A DNA stretch of 64,000 bases, from positions 3,770,501-3,834,500 of the forward strand of contig CP126199.1 of assembly GCA_030272155.1 (NCBI GenBank). The letters run 5' to 3'. Below are positions 57,108 through 64,000 of this stretch, piece after piece. Numbering within the stretch: the first letter of the stretch is position 1; every line of letters begins with the position of its first letter. This DNA comes from Tetradesmus obliquus. Lineage: Eukaryota > Chlorophyta > Chlorophyceae > Sphaeropleales > Scenedesmaceae. Made by a program: the position numbers and the translations under genes. The notes under the pieces were generated by a model. The model made no database searches and had not been told where the DNA came from. It was given only the letters and a program-made list of their open reading frames with translations.

Positions 57108-57664
57108 TGGCTCTTGAAGCAGCAGAGTCAGGCGGCCGCAGCACAGCCATTGATGCGATCAGGAAGCGGCTGCAGCAGCAGGTGCCTGTCAGCAGCCCCG
57201 AAGCCTCTGCAAGCACTGCACTGCACAGCCCTGGTGCGTCACCCCCTGCTGCTGAGACGCCTGCCAGTGCTGCTGCTGGCACCTCGTTCAGTGAGCGCCT
57301 GCAGCAGGCTGTAGCTACTGCAGCAGCAGCGAAGCAGCAGGCAGCCCAGCCTGCAGCAGCAGGCGGCAAGGTGGATGCGGCAGCATCAGCTGCAACCTCA
57401 CCTTTAGTTGCAGCCCTAGCATCACCTGTGCCCCAGCAGGCGGCAGCAGCAGCAGCAGCAGCAGACAATGTAGCAAGCTCATCCGCAAGTGCACCTGCCA
57501 ATGTGAGTAGCACGCCTGCTGCTGCAGCCACAGCCGCACTGCAGGGTCAGCAGCAGCGGTGGGTTGTGTCAGCAGCGTCACCTGGCGCCCCTCGGCTGCA
57601 GCAGCCTGTGCAGCAGTGGATCCTGAACACCAAGAACGGCATGATCCTGCTGCAACAGCCGCAG

Positions 57665-57695
<31 letters not shown>

Positions 57696-57800
57696 CCATG
57701 CTGCTCAATGTTGGGCAGGGCCAGCAGCTGCAGCAGCTCATTGCAGCACAGGCAGCAGCAGCACGTGGCTTCCAACTTCAACAACAGCTCAATGCACTGC

Positions 57801-57840
<40 letters not shown>

Positions 57841-58779
57841 ACAGCCGTTGCAGGCTGCATCACCTCAGCAGCAGATGCAAGCACAGGTTGCTGCTGCATA
57901 CTCGTGGCTCCAGAAGATGGGCGGTGCTTCTGCTGCTGCTGCTAGCGGTGGTACTGCTAGTGCACATGCGCCTCTGCTGCTGCAGGCAGCGGCATTGCAG
58001 CAGCGGCAGCAGCAGCAGCTATGGCTTGCGGGTGGTGCGTGTGGGCTGGCACGCAGGGCAGCCGGCAGCAGCAGCAGCAGCTGGCCGGCGCTGCTGCAGG
58101 CTGCTGAGCAGCGGCAGCATGATGAGGAGGAGGATCTGGTGATGGATGAAGCCTCTGAGCTTGAGGCAGTTGCAGGTCGGTGCTGCGCTGCTCGCACTGT
58201 TTGAGGCAGAATCTGGATGTCTACGCGTGATTGCTGGCTCATTGTGTGGTTGTGTTTGCTGGCTGCTTACCTGCCCTGCGCCGTGATCTGTTGCTGCTAC
58301 CATACCACGACCCCATGATGTAATCACCTGATCTCTGTTGCATGTTATGTTATGTGTCATGTGCAGGCTTGATGGAGCTGGCACAGCCCAATGCAGAAGA
58401 CGGCAGCGCAGCTGCAGCAGCACCACTGGCAGCAGCTACAGCAGCAGCAGCAACAGCAACAGCAGCTGCAGCGGCACCTCTCTCAGCTGTGGCAGCAGCA
58501 ACAGCAGCTGCGGCAGTACCACTGGCAGCGGTGGCAGCAGCACCAGCAGCAACTGCAGCTGTACCAGCAGCACCAGCAGCTGCAGCTGCACCAGCAGCAC
58601 CAGCAGCAACTGCAGCTGTACCAGCGGCACCAGCAGCAGCTGCAGCTGCACCAGCAGCACCAACAACACCAGCAGCAACTGCAGCCGCAACAGCTCTAGC
58701 AGCGCAACCCAGCACCATCACCCTGCAAGCCACCCTGCAGGAGGTGGCACACCTCTCAGGCCTGTGCAGCAGCTGCTGA
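55064..58779 (+). CDS. glutamine/alanine-rich protein, about 1170 residues
   Basis: Two exons, 55064-58175 and 58367-58779, joined in phase through a 191-nt GT-AG intron. Start choices are ATG 55064 or 55073 (MQRMATTIQTAGGSQQSAVL). Frame choice rests on continuity: one frame stays open for 3.1 kb, and the splice restores it into an acidic stretch (DEEEDLVMDEASELEAVAGL, MELAQPNAED). Ordered islands between Q/A runs include APWLQHYPRLQALQQQSQTA, APAVIWTRKQPQTLQVRGVT (with VTVRTLQ), STAIDAIRKRLQQQVP, VQQWILNTKNGMILLQQPQ and AAAYSWLQKMGG. The C-terminal exon encodes an Ala/Pro-rich repeat and ends TITLQATLQEVAHLSGLCSS. I recognise no domain. Composition resembles Q-rich transcriptional coactivators, but that is not evidence of function. 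Confidence 0.72.
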
Positions 58780-60050
58780 GCAGCAGCAGCAGCAGTGTGG
58801 CAAGGCGCACGCATGTGAGCCTGGCTGCCTTGCCACCGGCGCAGTTAACGTTCCCTGCGATGAATGAAGCTTTGTGACTACAGCATTGTACATGTGTGTG
58901 TGTGTGTGTGTGGGTGGGTGTGTGGGTGTTCTGTTGCTGGGTGTTGGATCGTTTATGACTGGAGAGCGTTGACTGGCAGTTGGTGTTGCAGCAGGGTTGC
59001 TGGGGTGTTACCGTAGCATGGGCTTGGTGTTTTGCAGCAGGTGTGCTTGGTTGCAGAATGGGCATGGCCGTATGCAAAGCTTGCATTGTGTACTCCTCCT
59101 GTGTTGGAATTGTGTGATTTGGTGTCAGCTGGTTTGTAATCCTAGGGTTGATTGCTGCGTCAGCAGTTGCGCAGCGCCTGGCATACCAGTGCTGTGGGCG
59201 GAGTGTGTACAACAGCAGAGTTTCATCTGTCATCCTCTGTTTGCAGCAAGGCATTGTGCAGTTGTGTTGGCGTACAACAGTGTGGGTTCTATTACTGCAA
59301 CAAGCAGGCGACGTTCCCAGTGGCAAGCAATCAGTGCACTGAAGTAGGTTTATATATGTGTTTCCAGATGTTCTGGCTGTTGTGACCAATGTGGGTGCTG
59401 CATCGATGCACCAAGATTGGCGGTGCAGTATTGTTGGTGGCACGTTTGACCCACACTTTATGATGGCCCTGAGTGTGGTGCCATAGTGTTTTGGTACGCT
59501 GTCAAACATGCCTGTTTATCGACAGAAGTTTTGGCATGCCAGCCTGAGCAAACTTGGCACGACGGCTGCTGGCAACGGCCAGTGCAGGGCAGAATTTGAT
59601 GGAACACGGTGTTGTACACACGGCACCTGCATTCGGTGGTTGTACTTCACCGCCTTGACTTAGATGCAGTTAGCGCCTACGGCTGGCTTGACTGCCGTCA
59701 ATGTAACTGTGCCCGAGGTGGGTTCAGTCCCATACTTTGGTATTGGTATTGGTACTGGTAACGCTAGCAGCGTGCTGCACTACTCTCAAGACTGCAGCCT
59801 CTGTCGGGTTACACCACAAGGCATAGCTCAAGTCTGTTTTGTGCTTGCCTATGTCAACCAATCTGCCAGTTGACTGGCATTGTTGCCAGCACAGCAGGCT
59901 CAATGGGCAACCGCTTGATGCATCAATCAGCATGTGTCATGTTACCAAATAAGCCAAGCCGTACTTGAAGCAAACCAGTGTCAGAAGAGCAGTAATACTT
60001 TCATCTGACACTTCAGTCGGATCAGACATCAGCTATAGCATAGCTGTGTG
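58780..60050. other. convergent 3' region
   Basis: T/G-rich 3' UTR of the Q-rich gene, including a (TG)n run at about 58892-58912, then the 3' region of the minus-strand gene. No open frame of note. Confidence 0.45.
59135..59139 (+). terminator. TGTAA poly(A)-type signal
   Basis: TGTAA about 360 nt after the Q-rich gene stop; a second lies near 59703. Confidence 0.4.
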
Positions 60051-62429
60051 TCACTCCTGCCGGTCCTCGTGGCCCCACAGCTTGATCAGCAGTGCCACAA
60101 TGTAACACATGTCAAACAGGAACAGCCCGCCCACCATCGGCAGCACAATCTGCCAACAGTCGTCATTCTGCCAGCCGAACAGCAGCTTGGGCACAAAAAA
60201 TGCACTCGCAATGGCCAAGCCCAGCTTGTTGAGTGTGTCCTGGCGCTCCTCGGGTAACGCCGCAGGGTACTCGTACACGGCGTCCTCACGGATCAGTAGC
60301 TGCACAAATGCGTTGTACAGCGGCCACGCCTGCGGCGGCGGCAGCAGCAGCAGCAGCAGTCCTATGAGCAGCGGCTTGAGCGGCAGTTAGGCGGCAGCAG
60401 AGTCCGCTCACAGCTAGAGATGCAGCAGAGAGCATTCCAAGCACACCAACCATCGGACATTACTGCAGGCGACACCAGCGTCGCCAGTGCCAATAATAAC
60501 ACAGCGTCACCAGCATCATAGGCATGTCACTTGTGTCACTAGTGTCACCACTGGCTCACCAGTGTCACTGCATGCCTCGCCAGTGCTAAGTCTTTATGCC
60601 CAGCCGCAGGAAGTAGCCCCGTGCAGGGCAGACCGCCACGCGGAAGGCGTCACCCGCATCATGTGCATGCCACTAGTGTCACGGCTGACTCACCCGTGTC
60701 ACCGCGTGACTCACCAGGGTCTCAATCTTGATGCCCAGCCGCAGGAAGTAGCCCAGTGCAGGGCACCCTACCGCCCGAAAGGCGTCACCCGCATTATGTG
60801 CATGTCACTAGCGTCACCAGAAGTACCAGCGTCACCAGAAGTACCAGCGTCACCGCGTGACTCACCAGGGTCTTGATCCTTGATGCCCAGCCGCAGGAAG
60901 TAGCCGAGTGCCAGGCCGCCCACCGCCCTGAAGGCGTCACCCGCATAATGTGCATGTCACCAGCGTCACCGCCGACTCGCCAGCGTCACCGCGTGACTCA
61001 CCAGGGTCTCAATCTTGATGCCCAGCCACAGGAAGTAGCCCAGTGCAGGGCACCCCACCGCCCTGAAGGCGTCACCCGCATCATGTGCACGTCACTAGTG
61101 TCACCGCTGACTCACCCATGTCACCGCGTGACTCACCAGGGTCTCAATCTTGATGCCCAGCCGCAGGAAGTAGCCCAGTGCCAGGCCGCCCACCGCCCTG
61201 AAGGCGTCACCCGCATCCAGCCCCAGCCCCAGCTCACTGCCATAGAACACGAGCGCTGCGGAGCCCAGCTGCAGGCCCAGCGCCAGCTTGAACATGTCCA
61301 GGAAGAAGGCATATGGGTCGTCGCTGATGCCCATCATCTGCAAATGCATCATGGCCAGGGTGAGAGTGTGTTGAGTATGTGAGATGAGGCTGCAGGGCAA
61401 CCGCCAGCTTGAACATGTCCAGGAAGAAGGCATACGGGTCGTCGCTGATGCCCATCATCTGCGGAAATACAGAGCTAACAGTGTTTCGAGTTGTGTGGGA
61501 TCCCAGTGCGACAAGTGCTTACATCAGCTGTAGGCGCCGTGATCTGAACGCAGTGACTTGTCTGCGAGCTTTGCAGAAAAAAAACAGGGCGATGGCAGGA
61601 AGCAATAGAGTGGATTGCTGCGAGTTTCACATTTGCACCTGCTTGGTTGCTGGCTTACAGCAGACTGTGTCCCGCCAGCAGCAGACCTGACACTGTACGC
61701 TATACAGCTCGCAGCCATGCATCATAGTGTAGGTACTGCAATCTCACCAGTTCTCGCTGGCCAGCACACACACCTGCAAGATGGGGCCCAGCTGCTGCTC
61801 TGCGATGTCCCTGAACACCTTGTCGGTCTGGATGTCAGACACGTTCCAGCTGTCAATCATGGCGGCCTGCAGGCAAGCGGCAGCCCATGCACACCGTTCA
61901 GCCGCATATGGCAAATGAACATCATCTGCTGCACCTGGCTTCACCACTGCACATGCATGCATGCTGCACGGGCGACATTCCCCGCTGACAGTACAAGCTG
62001 CAAATTGCCAGCCGGCTGTGCGCAGGACGACTCCTCTACCCATGTGGAGTGCCTTGCCAGCTTACCACATCGAATCTCCGCCAGCTGACCACAAGTCCTG
62101 CCGACGTTCTTGCTGCTGCATTCACCGTTCACGCAGCTGCTGCTGCTGCTGTTGCTGCCGAGTTCAAGCACCAAGCAGCATCCACAACCTGCTGCCAGGC
62201 CATGCATGCAGCTGCTGCAATAACAGCAGTGCCACACGCAACACTTCGTCCTGCTGCTCATTGTCCCGCGCACCTGCTCGGGTGACATCTCTTTCTTCAG
62301 GTCCCTCTTCAGCTCCTGCCACGTCTTGTCCAGCAGCTTGTCGACAACAGCATCCACATCAACATCACCTTCAGCAGCACCCGAGCTGGAGACGGGCTGC
62401 TGCTGCTGCTGCTGCTGCTGCTCTGAGCC

Positions 62430-62465
<36 letters not shown>

Positions 62466-62590
62466 ACTGCCTGCAGTGTCACTTGGTGGTGCTCCAGAGG
62501 CAGCTGGGGGTTCTGGTGCTGGCCTGTCCTTGCTGCTGCTGCTGCCTCCTTCCTGTTGCTTGGCAAGCTGTGGTCGACTGCTGCCGCCGC

Positions 62591-62628
<38 letters not shown>

Positions 62629-63264
62629 GTGAAGATCGTTGGTGACAGTGCATGCTGCGGCGGCGTCAGCACTCCCGGCCCAAGTGGCGGTTGCTGCTGT
62701 TGCTGCTGCTTGCTACGCTGCCACTGCTGCCGCTGCTGCTGCTCCTCTGACAGCTCCAGTCTGTGACAGGAGGAAAAGCAGAGCAAAGATAGTGCTCATC
62801 ATCAATTGTAGATGTTACTGAACAAACCTGCTCGACCAAGACCACATGCAGACAGCTCAGTAATAGTAGCAGTTGCATTCAGGTCACTAGCCGAAGCTGC
62901 AAGCACCTTCAAAGTGTCTGTGGAGCACCATCATCCATTGTGGCTCTCACCTGGTTTGTGAACGGTCAGGCAAACCATCGTGCTCAATGTGGCACTGGCA
63001 CACAGCGTGTCGGCTTTTGCCTGGCAAGCTATATAGGTGCACTCTGCTGCTGCTACTGCTGCTGCCAGCACATCTGATGCTGGACACGTCGCTGCATGGA
63101 AGCGTGCGCTGCGACACGCTGCTCCAGTACATCTTTTGCGTTTGTTGCAGGAGCATGTGAGCTGAGCTTGGGCGTATGCAGCAGGTGGTGCAACGCAACA
63201 ATGGGTGAGTAGGCCCGTACGCACTGCGTGCTCCTGGCCTAGATGTGCAACGCTCGCGAAACAA
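60051..63264 (-). CDS. probable plastid membrane protein, family not recognised
   Basis: Five exons in phase: 63264-62951, 62760-62274, 61866-61774, 61337-61137, 60329-60051; 457 residues. The R/S/C-rich N-terminus looks like an organelle transit peptide; an alternative frame from 63284 does not lead into the next exon. Exon 2 is Q/S-rich, then VDAVVDKLLDKTWQELKRDL and KKEMSPEQ. Exon 3 encodes AAMIDSWNVSDIQTDKVFRD and IAEQQLGPILQ. Exon 4 encodes MMGISDDPYAFFLDMFKLAL, then hydrophobic GLQLGSAALVFYGSEL and VGGLALGYFLRLGIKIETL. Exon 5 encodes AWPLYNAFVQLLIREDAVYE, then hydrophobic LGLAIASAFFVPKLLFGW and IVLPMVGGLFLFDMCYIVAL, ending WGHEDRQE. That is about four membrane segments. The non-repetitive body is well formed and likely conserved in green algae, but I cannot name it. 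Confidence 0.75.
60570..61215 (-). repeat. five-unit donor array, 60-kb gene intron 4
   Basis: The end of exon 4 plus donor (plus strand GACTCACCAGGGTCTCAATC then TTGATGCCCAGCCGCAGG) recurs through intron 4. The last exon-like base is at 61137 (real), 61002, 60866, 60715 and about 60582; spacing 135, 136, 151 and about 133 bp. Each unit carries about 80-90 nt of exon (through CACCGCCCTGAAGGCGTCAC) plus a GTCACCAGCGTCACC-type spacer. The farthest copy has lost the consensus donor (GC in place of GT). Confidence 0.93.
61310..61462 (-). repeat. duplicate acceptor and exon 4 start
   Basis: The first about 60 nt of exon 4 with its CAG acceptor (plus strand AGCTTGAACATGTCCAGGAA ... GATGCCCATCATCTGC) occur at about 61408-61460 and at the real exon (61287-61341). 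Apart from a T/C change the shared part is identical. The outer copy ends in a different 3' sequence (GTTGCCCTGCAGCC on the minus strand). Confidence 0.92.
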
Positions 63265-64000
63265 CGTAGTTCGAACTTCGACAATTGCAGCCGATCCAGC
63301 TGTATGCAGCCAAGATCGGCTGTCAGCGCTGAAGTAGTGAAGTAGTGTAACAGGGTGAGCAGCGTTAGGAGTGAGTGTGAGGGCGAAGGTGTGTACAGCA
63401 GTACTCTGCGATGACCCAGCTTGTCACGTTTTGCTTGCTTTTACATGCAAATTATGATACAATAATGACAACCATAGTGTGCTGGTGTGTACCACTGTGT
63501 CGCCATGTATACAAACTGTCCGTCCAATGTACAAGCATGCCAACACCAAGCACGGCAAAGTACAGTGAGGCCGCCTAAACCCAACAACGCACACTATGAT
63601 GTTATTCTAGTGCCTGGCCGCGTCCACAGCACCAAGTATGGCATGCAGCGTTGAAGGCAGCCTGGGCAACAGGTCGCAGGGCTTTGTGGGTGCACCCACG
63701 CGTCATGTGACAGCATCAGACCCACCAACCTCCATACACCTGTGAGCTGCCTGCCACCTACAGAATTTGGAAGTATGTTCACAGCTTCAGGTTAAACATC
63801 TTTGTGCAGCTGCTGCCTGCGGCCCTGTTCTAAGGATGAACGGAACTTGATCACCCGATGTGACCTGCAACCGCAGCTATTTTATTTTGATCCGAAAAAG
63901 TTATGGGTACATCTGGCAAATCCAATGCATCTTATGCTGAGCAGCAGAGCAGCAGAGCAGAGCAGCAAGAGGACCGGCCTTCAGAGCAACTGAAGAACGC
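63265..64000. other. right edge, no confident gene
   Basis: Promoter side of the 60-kb gene, then unassigned sequence. The frame at 63802-63993 reaches the window edge and ends in a repeated AGCAGAGC segment. Nothing recognisable. Confidence 0.4.

Noticed and set aside
62951-63284. Start at 63284 for the 60-kb gene
   Set aside because: Its frame reaches the donor in the wrong phase for exon 2; the 63264 frame fits.
1-64000. tRNA, rRNA or virus-like elements
   Set aside because: No conserved tRNA B-box context, rRNA core or capsid/polymerase-like frame was noticed on either strand by eye.

Overview
This is a nuclear window from a green alga. Intron-rich genes encode the plastid proteins ChlI, CPOX and the CysT-type sulfate permease with cleavable-looking N-termini, splice sites are GT-AG, and TGTAA poly(A)-type signals lie downstream of several plus-strand genes. 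CAG/CTG triplets are very dense, giving poly-Q/A/S tracts in proteins and CTG tracts in introns. This fits a chlorophyte, probably Chlorophyceae (a Sphaeropleales-like alga is my guess). No sequence search was run. No rRNA, tRNA, CRISPR array or virus-like element was recognised.

Layout, left to right: a small secreted Kazal-like peptide (-, 0.7-1.0 kb); Mg-chelatase subunit ChlI (-, 2.6-7.2 kb); a secreted Cys/Met-motif protein, perhaps copper-binding (-, 8.2-10.3 kb); a low-complexity Q/A-rich protein (+, 12.3-14.3 kb) followed by a 4-kb T/G-rich stretch; a SAP-domain helical-repeat protein (+, 18.4-21.1 kb); plastid sulfate permease CysT/SulP (+, 22.1-26.5 kb); gamma-type carbonic anhydrase (+, 27.5-31.5 kb); coproporphyrinogen III oxidase (+, 33.7-36.8 kb); two tandem MYND zinc-finger paralogues (-, 38.7-42.8 and 44.4-48.6 kb); an EF-hand membrane protein (-, 50.0-53.2 kb); a 1.2k-residue glutamine-rich protein (+, 55.1-58.8 kb); and a probable plastid membrane protein (-, 60.1-63.3 kb). 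Exon boundaries were set by reading-phase continuity, splice consensus and recalled family sequences.

The most unusual signal is architectural. In at least six unrelated genes, short pieces of exon that include the exon/intron junction (exon 3' end plus GT donor, or acceptor AG plus exon start) are copied in diverged tandem arrays inside the adjacent intron. The clearest are ChlI intron 4 (6 donors, spacing 110-119 bp), CysT intron 5 (7 donors, 106-134 bp) and the 60-kb gene (5 units, 133-151 bp). The real junction always sits at the exon-side edge and decoys extend into the intron. In ChlI, one such duplication appears to have become a 51-nt in-frame exon. Similar copies occur after the stop codon of terminal exons in the carbonic anhydrase and EF-hand genes. 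A second genome-scale habit is that CAG runs encode polypeptide on the sense strand while CTG runs lie in introns, often directly before the acceptor.

Functionally, ChlI and CPOX both serve tetrapyrrole synthesis, the sulfate permease feeds plastid sulfate assimilation and the carbonic anhydrase is probably mitochondrial. They are separate transcription units and I see no evidence of a coordinated cluster.
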